In this document: piece after piece, positions 36,290-47,400 of the stretch | Layout: each line of letters starts with the position of its first letter | How positions within the stretch are numbered: the stretch's first letter is position 1 | Position numbers and translations under genes: made by a program | NCBI GenBank assembly: GCA_030789695.1 | Contig: CM061134.1 | Span: forward strand, 58,721,334 to 58,785,333 | Direction of reading: 5' to 3' | Length of the DNA: 64,000 bases | DNA from: Scilla litardierei | Lineage: Eukaryota > Streptophyta > Magnoliopsida > Asparagales > Asparagaceae | The notes under the pieces: model-generated | Databases searched by the model: none | Told to the model about the DNA's origin: nothing | The model's input: the letters and a program-made list of their open reading frames with translations, nothing else

Positions 36290-37593
36290 CTCCCCATGGT
36301 ATGCTGATATAGTAAATTATCTAGTAACTGGTAAGATTCCTGAAACTTGGTCACTTCAAGACTTTAAAAGGTTCAAGTACGAGGTAAAATATTTCTTTTT
36401 TGATGATCCATACCTCTATAAATATTGTAGTGACCAAATTGTTAGGAGGTGCATTCCTGACCATGAGATAACCAGTGTAATACAATTTTGTCATGATGGG
36501 GGGTGTGTGGAGGACACTTTTGTGCGAATAAAACTGTGGCAAAAATCTTGCAATGTGGCTTTTATTGGCCAACTATGTTTAAGGATACATTTCATTATTG
36601 TAAGACATGTGCTACATGCCAACAGTTATGGGGAATTACTAGACGTAACATGATGCCTTTAAACCCCATTCTAGAAATTGAAATATTTGATTGTTGGGGC
36701 ATAGATTTCATAGGACCTTTCCCACCTTCATTTGGATATGTTTACATTTTGGTTGCAATCGATTATGTTTCTAAATGGGTGGAAGCTATTTCTTGCAGGT
36801 CGAACGACACTTCAGTGGTGCTCAAGTTTCTCAAAGAGAACATTTTCTCTAGATTTGGAGTGCCCAAAGCCTTGATCAGTGATGGAGGGTCCCATTTTTG
36901 CAACCGCATGCTCGCTAATCTAATGAAGAGGTTTGGGGTCACACACAAAGTGTCTACTCCATACACCCCCAAACCAATGGTCAAGCAGAGCTGGCGAATA
37001 GAGAGATCAAAGGCATTTTACAGAAGACGGTGAATCCTTCTAGGAAAGATTGGAGCTTGCGCTTACCTGAAGCTTTGTGGGCCTACAGGACGGCCTACAA
37101 AATAATTTTGGGGATGTCACCTTACCGCCTTGTCTTTGGAAAGTCTTGTCACTTACCTGTAGAATTAGAGCATAGATCCTATTGGGCTATTAAGAAATTG
37201 AATTTTGATACTGATTCATCTTTTGCTTCTCACAGGTTACAGTTGTTGGAGTTAGAGGAGCTGAGGAGAAATGCATATGACAATGCCAAAATATCAAAAG
37301 AAAGGATGAAATCCGTCCATGACATGATGATCCTAAGGAGGGAGTTCACCCCAGGCCAAAAAGTTCTTCTATACAATTCCAGGCTACACATATTTCCTGG
37401 GAAGCTTCGCTCTAGGTGGTTTGGACCTTTCACAGTCAAAGAAGTTTTCCCACATGGCGCAGCGCTATTGCTTAATGAAAAAGACGGGAGTGAGTTCAAG
37501 GTGAATGGCCAAAGATTGAAGCATTTTCACGAGCCTTGGACAAAGGAAGCGAGCACCATGGACCTCACAGACCCACCTTCGGGTGGCAACTAA
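36290..37593 (+). pseudogene. Athila II integrase
   Basis: HHCC zinc-finger remnants (CATCQQLWG near 36610-36640), DDE core with GIDFIGPFPPSFGY (first D) and ALISDGGSHFCN (second D). A frameshift near 36975 moves the catalytic Glu block ([13 protein letters not shown]) out of frame. The C-terminal part (37030-37593) has [33 protein letters not shown] and [17 protein letters not shown]. It ends in a proper stop at 37591-37593. Confidence 0.85.
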
Positions 37594-37650
37594 TCAGGTG
37601 TGTTCGTTCCATTATTCCCTCTTCCTAACATTGAGAACAATGTTTATTTT

Positions 37651-37666
37651 AAGTTGGGGGGAGGGT
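37651..37666 (+). promoter_or_regulatory. Internal polypurine tract, Athila II
   Basis: AAGTTGGGGGGAGGG just after the integrase stop, about 1.24 kb before the 3' LTR. It resembles the tract at 38898-38908. Confidence 0.5.
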
Positions 37667-38897
37667 ATAAACTTTTAGGATTTTTCTTTTTCTTTTTCTT
37701 TTAGGATTTTTTTAGTTAGTTTCCTTTTTGCTTAAATTTTTTTTTGAGTCAAGACCTATCACAAATATTTATTTTACCTAGATATGAACCTCATGTGATG
37801 AAAATTCTCGAAATCTATCCCCCATCATACACGTGTGATTTATTTTCCTCCACCACTATTGTTAAATATTTCAGTCTCATTTGACATGAATGTTAGTACT
37901 CGTGGTAAATTTCTATTGATATTTCTCCATGGTGGGATTGATTGAAGACTTAATGAATCTAGAAATTATGAATTAGCAAATAGTATACTTTCAATGGAAC
38001 ACACCAAGGTTCATGCCCCAATAGTTCACATAATAACTGGAGCATTGCTTTTTATCTCGTATTCATCGCTATTCGCATGCTTTGTGTGCTTTTGGGTAGA
38101 AAGTATACATTGGCTTTTGAAATGATTAGGATAACCCATTTTTGTGAAAGAATTAAGAATAGGAAGCTATCTTGCTAAGTTATTTATGCACACACAAAAA
38201 AGAGAGAGAGAAAAGCAAAAAAAAGAGAGAAAAATGAATGAAGAAAAAAAGGAATAAATGTGTCACGAAAATAAATAACTTGGTTGGCTTGAGTAGTACA
38301 GTCCGAGTGGTCCTTTTTGGCCCAATGCCCTATTATCGTCTGATTTGGGAGCCATTGACTGGAAACCCACTCATTTGATGGAGTGATCCAAGTTATACAT
38401 TTTTCTGCGAATGTTGCTTGATGCACGTTACGTGGAACTATTAAAAAGAGAAAGAAAAGAGAATAAGTGTGCATAACTAGCAAGGCAAGAGAACTTCCAA
38501 AGCTTAAAGAAAGCACAAGATATGGTGTGATTTCCTATGAATGAAGATTGGCGTGTGTATGTCTTGCTACCATTATATTCTTTATACTTGCTGTGCATGA
38601 TACGCCTACACTCCAAGTTAGAATCTCTAATTGAAAGGTGTGAGCCATGGATTTTGTATATTATGAGCTATGAAGTAATGGATAGTGAAGTTAAGTCGAT
38701 TTTATAACCATTTGAGAAATACTTGTTCTTCATCTTTAAACCCACGAGTACCAGAGCATGAAATCTTGACATTGGTGTGTGGTTATTTCTTTTGTCGTTA
38801 TAGTGTGGTGGTGAGAGATTCGAGATCTGATAAGGTGATCTAGGTATGTATTTGATATCAATTTTCGCTCACTTTGCTAGAGACTAGCAAAACGCTA
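37667..38897 (+). other. Non-coding 3' region of Athila II
   Basis: About 1.2 kb between integrase and the 3' LTR, where some Athila elements carry an envelope-like ORF. I see no long ORF here in either orientation, only AT-rich sequence. Confidence 0.6.
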
Positions 38898-38908
38898 GTT
38901 GGGGGGTG
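38898..38908 (+). promoter_or_regulatory. 3' polypurine tract, Athila II
   Basis: GTTGGGGGGTG directly before the 3' LTR TGATTCGGG. Confidence 0.75.
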
Positions 38909-39949
38909 TGATTCGGGTTGAATATTGCTTATTTAACCCCTCATCTAGTAATATTTTGTGCTTATATGATGCTAAATTGGTCTATAAGATGTTCGTATTT
39001 TGTACACCATCATTTATTAGAGAAATCACCTTATTCTAGCATAAAACAACAATTAACTGAATATTTCTGCACTTTTTATATTTTTCATGGCTTGGTTTCG
39101 ATCTCACGATTCCAACGACTATTTACTTGTATTTTTTTGAGATCTGTGCTAATTACGGTGTATTTTTGAATGTAGAATACCAATTAAAGGGGAAATACGC
39201 AATAAATACGGATTAAATACGAAAATACGACGATCCGCACGAATCTTCGCGGCCACGTGGCACTGCCGCATCCGTTGATCACCGATCCAGCGGCTGTAAC
39301 GAATAGGGCGACACGACACGTTAATCACCGTTGGATATCGATCCAACGACCCCCATCGTCAGCAAACACAACGAAAGAGCGGCTACGTGGCTTAATGTGA
39401 GCCGCTCATCCATCATCCGACGGTCCATAATTCCCCCGCATTTGAACTCGGAGAGCGGGCGACGTGGCTTCTCCGCAGCAGTCCGATTGTGATCCAACGG
39501 CTCATTTTCACCCCGCAACAACGAAGTAAGGGGCGGTTCTGAGGACACGCGTCACCATCCGGTCGACGCCCGCTCGAATCGAACGGTCGACGACGCCCCC
39601 GACGCGATCTCGGATCGAAGAGCGAAGGAGAGTCCGCCGTGCCACGTGTCAGCGTGCGGTTCTGTAACGACCGGTTTTTCATGTATTTGGATTATCTATA
39701 TTATATATATGTTTTGGTGGATTTTCTCCTTATGTGTGGTTTTCGTCTCCGTAGCTTTCGTTTTCGATCGTTTCATTGTGATTTTCTAGCTTCTTCTTTA
39801 GATCGTTGAGTTTTGGAGTAAGTCACTCATGACGAACTTCAAATCGCTCATATCTTAGAGATAGGTTGATCTTAGAAGTCATAGGAATCTTCCCGAAGCT
39901 TCGCGCTTCATTTCGGCACTTTTCGTGCACCTTAGTTGGTTCAAGAAGG

Positions 39950-40345
39950 GGGACCAACCGACTAGATTGAGATCTAGTCGGTCAGGAACTCTACTGGAAC
40001 CGACTAGTTCATTGAATCAATTGTACATGAGTTACTGTTTACTCTTAGTCGGTCTAAGAACAACCACCGACCGACTACATGTGAAACTAGTCGGTCAACT
40101 TGCTCTCAGACCGACTAGCTCCTTTGATAAATTTCACCTAAGTTACTGTTTATCGTTAGTCGGTCCAAGAACAACCACCGACCGACTAGGTTGCAAACTA
40201 GTCGGTCAGCCATTGTTCTTTAATCGACTAATTCATTGACCATTTTGACGACCTGAGTTACTGTTTGATTTTAGTCGGTCACAGTTGGTCAACCGACCGA
40301 CTAGTTCTCGAACTAGTCGGTCAACCACTCTTCTTTGACCGACTA
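39950..40345. repeat. Array of alternating AGTCGGTC / GACCGACT motifs
   Basis: About 15 copies of the 8-9-mer in alternating orientation. A higher-order tandem unit of about 112-115 bp is marked by (g)agttactgttt at 40029, 40140 and 40255. It lies upstream of the probable transcript start region of the solo LTR. Confidence 0.85.
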
Positions 40346-40910
40346 ACTGTTGTCGTAAACCTAGGGTTTGCCCAGTCGCCACACGATTTTCTATTTAAAC
40401 CCCAAAAGTTTTTCTTTCTTCTTTCATTTCTTCTGAGCCTCCTTCTTCCTCAAATCATCATCCATCTTCCCCTAGCCTTCCTCCTTCCTCAAGAGCCTCT
40501 CCCCCTCTCCATTTAGGCCGGCCATCTCCTCTAGGCCGCCGGAAAACCCCCAAAAACCCCCAAAATCTCATTTCTCCAGATTTTCTCCCCATTTCCAGAT
40601 CTGAGCCGTAGTTCTCCGGATCGTTCTTCCGTTGCAGTGCTTGCTCAGGATCGTTCTTCCGCTCCAATACGGTAGTGAATATATCCTTTAATATTATCGT
40701 AACCCGTTTTGTGATTTTGTTAAACCCTAATAAAACTAGGTTGGATGTTGTTCTAATATTGATTTGTCATGGCAGCGATCTCATCCCCGTAGCTAACATT
40801 TTGTGACGTGCCTCGTTGATCGTCATCCTTGGTGCTAGGCAAGTGAAACTTGCCACTTAGGGTTTTAGGCCATGTCTTAGGCCATTTGCTTGTTGTAGGC
40901 GTAAAAGAGA

Positions 40911-40937
40911 CTAGGCGACGAAATGATACTCGCCTAG
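40911..40937 (+). other. Conserved hairpin 1 (LTR copy 2)
   Basis: Arms CTAGGCGA and TCGCCTAG around loop CGAAATGATAC. Compared with copy 1, AG has become GA on the left arm and CT has become TC on the right, keeping all pairs. Confidence 0.65.
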
Positions 40938-40949
40938 GCGCAATTTCAG

Positions 40950-40976
40950 GATCTAGCTTGACAACGAAGCTATATC
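40950..40976 (+). other. Conserved hairpin 2 (LTR copy 2)
   Basis: Arms GATCTAGCTT and AAGCTATATC around GACAACG, with one mismatch relative to copy 1. Confidence 0.6.
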
Positions 40977-41641
40977 CGTCATTTATCATGTTGCATAAGT
41001 ACTGCCATGTCATTTTTAATTTCAATTAACGGTACGCGAATTAATTGTCATGTCATTGCATTCTTTAAATGTTCCCGTGATTGCGTAGCACCGCTACACC
41101 TAGTGAATTGATTGAGGCTAGGCACCTGCTTTTAGCAGGTACAACCCTACGCCAAATTGTGAACCTAAAAACAAGCTCTTGTGCGGGGCAACCCTGGCTC
41201 ATTTACTAAGCATCGTGTACATGGACCCTGGCTTGTTTACGTGTGGGAGGGGTAAGGGTTAAGCGGCCAATCAACTGGGAGTCTGCCCCGATCAGCAACT
41301 TCAGTTGTAAGGCGTAAACTCTGGGTTCTGGGGTAATGTTAAGCGGCCAATCAGTGTGAATGTCCAACAGTTCAGCTGTAAGGCGTAAACATCTACAAAT
41401 AACTTGAAAGCGTGACTAGTGAAAAGATTGAGATTGTTAGTAGCTTGGCTACTCTTGACATGCCATGATAATTGTTCTCTTGCACCTATTGTTACAACAT
41501 GCCTTACTTGTGCTCTCATACCATAATTGCCATGTCATGCATACTATAGCTGCTAGGTTGCTAGTTTACCTTCCTTTCAGTTTCCTTGCCCAAGTCTTTT
41601 AGACTTGCTGACATGTGCCCCTTTACTCTTTTGGGTGACAC

Positions 41642-41749
41642 ATGTTATATCCCAAGCCTGAGAGTGCTGCGGAGGATGTGGTGTTCGCTGACGCTGAGTC
41701 AGAACCCGCGTTCATCGAGGAGTTTGAGGACACGGGCGATCAGTCGTAG
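41642..41749 (+). CDS. Conserved 35-codon acidic micro-ORF in LTR copy 2
   Basis: ATG to TAG, 35 residues, starting MLYPKPE, with core AEDVVFADA and tail EEFED then GDQS. Same frame and length as 24243-24350. It is preceded by ttaccttcctttcag, a good 3' splice-site sequence. Upstream of the ATG the frame differs from copy 1 by a 2-bp and a 1-bp indel, so the conserved frame begins at the ATG. Function unknown. Confidence 0.45.
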   Translation: MLYPKPESAAEDVVFADAESEPAFIEEFEDTGDQS

Positions 41750-42202
41750 AGGCTGCTTGTGTTCTTTGTTTTAGACTGTTTTTGTTGTCGGTGCGTAGCA
41801 CCAATACTCTGTTTATGTTTGTCTTTGTTGGCCTTGTTCTGGGCCTTTAGACTCTTTCCTTCAGCCTGGTGGCTTTTCTGGATGTTGAACAAATTTTAAT
41901 GTTTGGCCATTGCTGAGATCTGGGATTTTATTTCTGTATCTCCTTGTGTTATTATCTTGTTCTGTTCGTAGTTACAGGGACATGCATATGATTTATTGAC
42001 GCTTATCAGGCGTGTGGCTTCACAGTTCCACGTCTGTGCGGACCTTCTCACGTCTCGCCTCCATTGCTTTGGGAAGCGGGGCGTGACAGGTTCCATCCCG
42101 CCTGATCCAACGGTGGGAAATTGCGACGGCTGAGGGTTGGGTTTTAAGTGATATCGGGTGCGAATTTGGGACCCGTTAGCACATTAAAACCCGCAATGTT
42201 AT

Positions 42203-42209
42203 TATATAA
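42203..42209 (+). promoter_or_regulatory. TATA box, Athila II 3' LTR
   Basis: TATATAA, the counterpart of 31156-31162. Confidence 0.5.
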
Positions 42210-43104
42210 GGTATTTCTAGGGGTTTTGGCCGCATTCTTAGCGTATTTGGTCGATTTTGGAGCCGATTTTTGCAGCAATTTTCTAAGAATCCAGAGAGCA
42301 ACCTGAGGGAATTTTCAGAGGCTTTTAGGAGGAAGAAGAAGGGTTTTCTTAGGCAAATAGATAGCGTATTTGGTGATGTTCCTTGAACTCTATTGTGTAT
42401 TTTGAATTCTAATTATTTCTATTGCTTAGAACTATGGTTATTGTGATGAAATTGTTGATTATTTTCAGTATGAGTAGCTAAATTCTCATTGTGCATGGTA
42501 TGGCGTAGTTAGGGGATATGATTTGTATTCGTTTGGTTGAATTGTCGTGCTAAAATTGTCACGTTGATAAAGTTGTAGTCTTTATTTTTAAATCTACTCT
42601 TCATCTTCCAAAAGAACGTGATTTAGTAGATGATCACCTCACAAGGGTGAGTTTTGATTTCCCCAAAAGGGACTTTCATCGCTTATATTTAAAAGACTAA
42701 AACTTTAGCAACGTTTGTATTGAATTTTGTGCTTTAATTCCCACAAGGGTATTTTCCGGTGAATTGCTCTCAAAAAGAGAATTCATTGAGTTATATTTAA
42801 TCAACCAAATTAATACGAATCATGGATCCTAATGAACCCATACCATGTGCATACTTCTCATATATATTTTTATACACGATACTTTATTTGCACGTATTGT
42901 TCACGTACTAAAAACCACGATCAAACCCATTGGAACCATCGTCATCATAAGTGGTTAGTCTCTTTTCGTTGACTCTCTATTTGATTTGAGCTTTGTGGTT
43001 GCAATAGATTTTCTCCCGAAGATTCGACATCTGGACTCCCAAATTATATTACTTGTACGGACTCTTTCGCTTGAGAAAAGCACATTTTTGGGCTGAGCAC
43101 ATGT

Positions 43105-43915
43105 ACCCAAACAACCATACATCCAAAATGCAAAATATCTCAACCTCCCGATAAACTCTTAAACAAAATACAAAAATACATTTCCTAGCATGCGAGTCTC
43201 AAGAGGTACAATACCAAACATCATCAAGCTGAATGTGGATGACGTGGTGAACGTGAACCACTGGGTCCTGGAGCATCCTAAGGGTCAATGCCTCGAGGAC
43301 CAGATATAACCGAATCCAGTTTCTCCTCGACACGACGAAGAGAGGATATGATTCGAGCATGGTCCTGACCAAGACCAAGAATGAGAGACTCGAGCCTCGC
43401 AAGATCAGAACGAAATCTGACGACCATCCAGACGCATATAACCTTCGATTAGAAAAGATACCCTAGTTCTGATGGCCTCGAAAGGGTCTTCAGGAGCTGG
43501 AGAAGCAGAATGAGTTGGATGGTTCTCAGAGGATGATGAGTCAACAGGATGTGGTGGAGATGGAAAATCAATCGACATGATGTGAGGAGATGGTGGGGAA
43601 TGGGTTGATAATTCTGGTTGATCTTCGGGTGGAGGAGTTGCGTCACGATCACTATATAAAACTATGCAGTAGGCTGCCGCAATGGTAACCATCGATTTTC
43701 TAGCACGTTTACATGGATACATGATGAAACCTTAGAGTGGCTGGAGGAATAATCGGAGAGATCGACCGAAATTAAGTGCCACGCAGAGCTATCTTGAGAA
43801 CATTCTTCTCCGAGCAAAGCCTTTTAGAGTTGCAGATATGCGAAATGAAAAGAAGAGGACTGTAGTTTGCAGTCCTATAGTTTCAAACTGGCCGCATTTG
43901 CTAGGTGGGGACAAA
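43105..43915 (-). pseudogene. Unrecognised ORF in a MULE-related remnant
   Basis: ATG near 43722 starts MYPCKRARKSMVTIAAAY; then a Pro/Ser-rich segment (SPPSPHIMSIDFPSPPHP) and FEAIRTRVSFLIEGYMRLDG. A frameshift at about 43405 leads into DLARLESLILGLGQDHAR and SSLRRVEEKLDSVISGP, which looks like a short coiled coil, then a stop. I do not recognise a family. The upstream stretch 43830-43910 resembles the 5' end region of the MULE at 29600-29680, so this may be a non-autonomous MULE or a second gene of the same element. It flanks the Athila II insertion on the right. Confidence 0.4.
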
Positions 43916-44150
43916 ACCCAAAATTACGGTGAGGATCGAATTTACTAATTATTTTTAATTTTTGTTTTAAACACAAAAATTGTCCATAAATAAGAGAACT
44001 TCTGGTGGCCGGCCGCGTGTCTTTGGCAGTAGGTATTATAGAAAAATCATGAATAAAAAACCTCTGCAAGAAGAGTCTTAAAACCCTGACCCCCTCAAAA
44101 TTTGCAGGATAAGGCCTCTCTCTATCTCATACACTCTCCCATTTGCGGCA
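43916..44150 (+). promoter_or_regulatory. Probable promoter and 5'UTR of the COG0523 gene
   Basis: About 235 bp between the MULE-like remnant and the start codon, AT-rich then CT-rich (ggcctctctctatctcatacactctccc) just before the ATG. No clear TATA box. The mobile remnant lies very close, so the promoter may include it. Confidence 0.4.
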
Positions 44151-44474
44151 ATGGCAGCAATGTCCACGGATCTCGCGATGACCTTCGTCGGCCTCGCAAG
44201 GCACCACCGCGGCCTCCGAACGCCGCCGTCTCTTTATCTCTTGTGCCACCGCCGCTGCGCGAAGAGTGCTTCATCAATTTCCGCGCGCGCGAACGCAATC
44301 GGAGCGTCTTCCGCTTCTGTAGCCGTGCCGACTGTCGCGTGGTGGTCGAAGCGCAGGTTCTGCTCGTCAGCGGCCGCCACGACGACCGACGAGGGCACGG
44401 ATGTTCTAACGAAGATTCCACCGGACGATCGCATCCCCGCGACTATCATTACTGGCTTCCTCGGTTCTGGCAAG
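44151..44474 (+). CDS. COG0523 gene exon 1
   Basis: 108 codons, phase 0 end at the Walker A Lys; donor AAG|GTATTA. Encodes the transit peptide and first G motif. Confidence 0.9.
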
Positions 44475-47400
44475 GTATTATTAACAAAGGATAAATTTTT
44501 GGGACTGTTTGATTATAAAATGGGTAATTTTTCGTTTTAGGTAAAAATTTTAAAATAATCTCAATTTTAGACCAAGGAAAAAAATATTATGAGAAATAGA
44601 CCAACTTTGGCCACGTCAGCGGCGCTATGCCGCTGGCGGTTATAATTCGATCTGGCCGTACTTGGCAAGTGCGTTTTTTTTGCCGCACTTGCCCAGAATG
44701 ACTGGTCGTGAATGACTGGCTTTGTTGGCTGCGGGGGAAATAGGGCAATCTGGCCGCACTTGGCAAGTGCGGCCAGTTTTAGAGGCCCGTGACTTAAGTC
44801 TAAGTCACGGGCCTCTTGCTGCCGTGCCTCATACTGGCCGCACTTGGCAAGTGCGGCCAAAAAAAAAAACGCACTTGCCAAGTGCAGCCAGATCAAAAAA
44901 TAACGGCCAACGCCAAAGCCCGCCGACGTGGCCCAATTTGGTCTATTTCTGATAATATTTTTTTTCTTGGTCTAAAATTGAGATTATTTTAAAAAATTTA
45001 CCTAAAACTAAAAATTACCCCTATAAAATTTGTGGCTTCGAAGCTTAGTTTTGTTATCTTGATATAGTTATAGTCTTAATTGTGGATATGGTAGACAAAT
45101 GGTTTTATCAAAAAATTTCACCAATTTAACCTATTTATTCCCTCAATGTTATTAATCCAAAGTGCTAATTACACATACCATGGCAATGAATAATAATAGT
45201 GAACCAAATGCCTATTACAGGTCAAGACTCCAAGAATTTTATTAGAATTTACTGATTCCAAGGTCAGTCACGATAGTTGGTTTGGTATTAGATGGTGACA
45301 GAAATGATCAATCGGACTTCAGGAAAAAGTTGCATTTTTTTCTTTCCTTTTTTATTTTTCTCCAAGGAAAGGACATTGGTATTGCATTGAGAGGTCATGT
45401 ACTGCCAGTCTCCTTACAGTCCACGAGTGAATATGTATTGCTAAATAATAACTTCCTGTTTTGTCACACATCGGCTTTCATGCTCCTTCAACTTGAATCA
45501 ACGGATAATAAGCTTGAAATAGTCTGCACTGCATTTTAGGTTGAAATTTCCTTTGCAAGCGAATGAATTCAATATGCCTGCAATAGTGATTTTAGTTTGT
45601 AACTTCCCTTGCTGCTGTAAGTGGAGACACACACATGTGCAACCTCGTTTGAGGGAAGTGTTGTACTACTTGAGGTAATATTATCCACTTATTTCTGCTA
45701 GTATATCGCATTGAAATATTATGTATCAGAGGTTCCCCTAAGATTATTAAACACTCGCATCTGGAAAACACATGATATCGTCAAATTTAATTAAAAAGGA
45801 AAAAATAAACTTCAATTCTCTTACCCATTAGCATTAAATTTATGATTAAAAAATCTCCATGGACATTGATATTTTTTCTCCTCATTTCTAGCCTAATATT
45901 CTTCTACTTTGAACAGAAGGGTTATGTTACTGTGGTGCAGAACAGCCTTGGAGGATGTCTAGAAATTTGATTTACTTTACATCTTAATATCATGATTTGC
46001 AACTATTATGCAACTTTAAATTCCAGCACTCAATCTTGAAATGAAATTATAATATTAAAATTCCATATCATGGTAGGACGTGACATCATTGAACTGTGTA
46101 ACATGTAAAAAGCTGTTTAACGAAGATTTTACCCAAATACAAACCTTCATCGATAAGTGTGAATGCTATTCAAGTTATATAATATGACGACTTTTAATTT
46201 TAAGCTTGAAATTGTGAAATTTAGATTGCAGACAAATATAATTGCATTGCTAAGTCTTTTTATACTTAACTTTTCTTCAAAAGGTCATCGATAAGCTGTT
46301 AAAACAATGCATAAATAGTAACGCTTGTTAATATTTGCATAAATTACTGCAACTGAATTTTTACTGACTATCTTGGATGATTTGTTCTGACAGACAACAT
46401 TGTTAAATCACATCTTGACAGCTGACCATGGAAAACGTATAGCTGTTATTGAGAATGAGGTTAGCATATATTTATGCCTTTTTAAAAATCTTGACATTAT
46501 GTATTAACTTTATTTTAAGATTTTTTTCATTGTTCTACTTCAGACAACTATTACTTTAAATGATACACTATGTTCTATTCTAATGGATTTTAGCTGCATT
46601 TCTTATTATAGCGAAACACATGAATGTTTTATTCTGAGAAAAATATTTAGCCACTTCCTTGAAGCAGACTTGATTGGATTTTTGAAAATGCTTGAATTAC
46701 AATAATTGATCTTATCATCAACCACAACCATCCATTTGTTCCTATGTTTGTGTCCCACATCTTGGTGTCGCAAGTTTATGGGTTGTGATTGATTAGATGT
46801 TACTGTTTGGCCTATGAAAACCTCTTGATGATTAAGTTTGTTTTAAATATATGTGCTTTTAGATAAATGGGGGCAGAATTTGCGGACAGAAGTTAATAAA
46901 AATCCGCCATTAGTTGAAATTTGGTAGGAAAATAAGGTTCAACAATTACATTTGGTACATTTGGTATGCAATCTGCCTAACCATTTGAGTAAAATATAAT
47001 TTAAATTTGTTTGTTAGTATATTTATTATAATTTTTAAATTGTCCATGGGAGTCCTTAACCTTGCTATCAAAATTAGTTTGCTTTAAAATTTGAAAGACC
47101 CCAATTTATAGGTGGCTTGGCATGAGTACACAAAAAAACACTCACACAAAGGGGGAAAAATAATAACAAACCAATAAATAAAATGAGTAAAGAAGCCATA
47201 ATCGATTCTTGAACTATGATTTCTAATATCCTATCCCAAAACTTTAATCCTTTAGCTATACCTTAATGGATTTTTTCCAATATCAGCATACTCCTAATGT
47301 ATATTGGCATTATGTATACATGTTAAGATCTATATGGTCATTTATTATTATTATTTGGTGAAATCCAGTGTGGTTCTGCTTATGTAAAGTTGATTATACA

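Larger units (their letters stand above)
39663..42088 (+). mobile_element. Solo LTR of a probable chromovirus-type element (copy 2, 2426 bp)
   Basis: TGTAACGACC...GGGGCGTGACA, flanked by perfect 5-bp duplications GGTTC (39658-39662 and 42089-42093). The Athila LTR resumes exactly after it. No internal coding DNA is present, so this is a solo LTR left by recombination. It is related to 22142-24689. Confidence 0.9.
30291..43099 (+). mobile_element. Complete Athila-type Ty3/gypsy element (copy II)
   Basis: 5' LTR, tRNA-Asp primer site, gag, protease, RT, RNase H, integrase, two purine-rich tracts and 3' LTR are in the order expected for gypsy. Flanks CATAT (30286-30290) and CATGT (43100-43104) differ by one base, consistent with a target duplication. 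A sample of the first 180 bp of the LTRs shows about three differences. Coding frames are broken in many places, so it could move only in trans. The length is 12.8 kb, including a 2.4-kb nested solo LTR. Confidence 0.9.
38909..43099 (+). repeat. 3' LTR of Athila II, split by a solo LTR
   Basis: Matches the 5' LTR over 38909-39662 and 42094-43099, ending GGGCTGAGCA. The interruption is the solo LTR plus its duplicated GGTTC. Confidence 0.9.

Noticed and set aside
39663..42088. Full-length LTR element inside the Athila 3' LTR
   Set aside because: A single TG...CA unit flanked by GGTTC with no internal domain or second LTR; a solo LTR explains it.
44122..44421. Minus-strand ORF over exon 1 (99 codons)
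   Set aside because: Shadow of the plus-strand exon, which has the GTPase motif, a phase-correct donor and downstream exons.
45282..45539. 85-codon plus-strand ORF in intron 1
   Set aside because: No motif, low-complexity Phe run, and not flanked by usable in-phase splice sites between exons 1 and 2.
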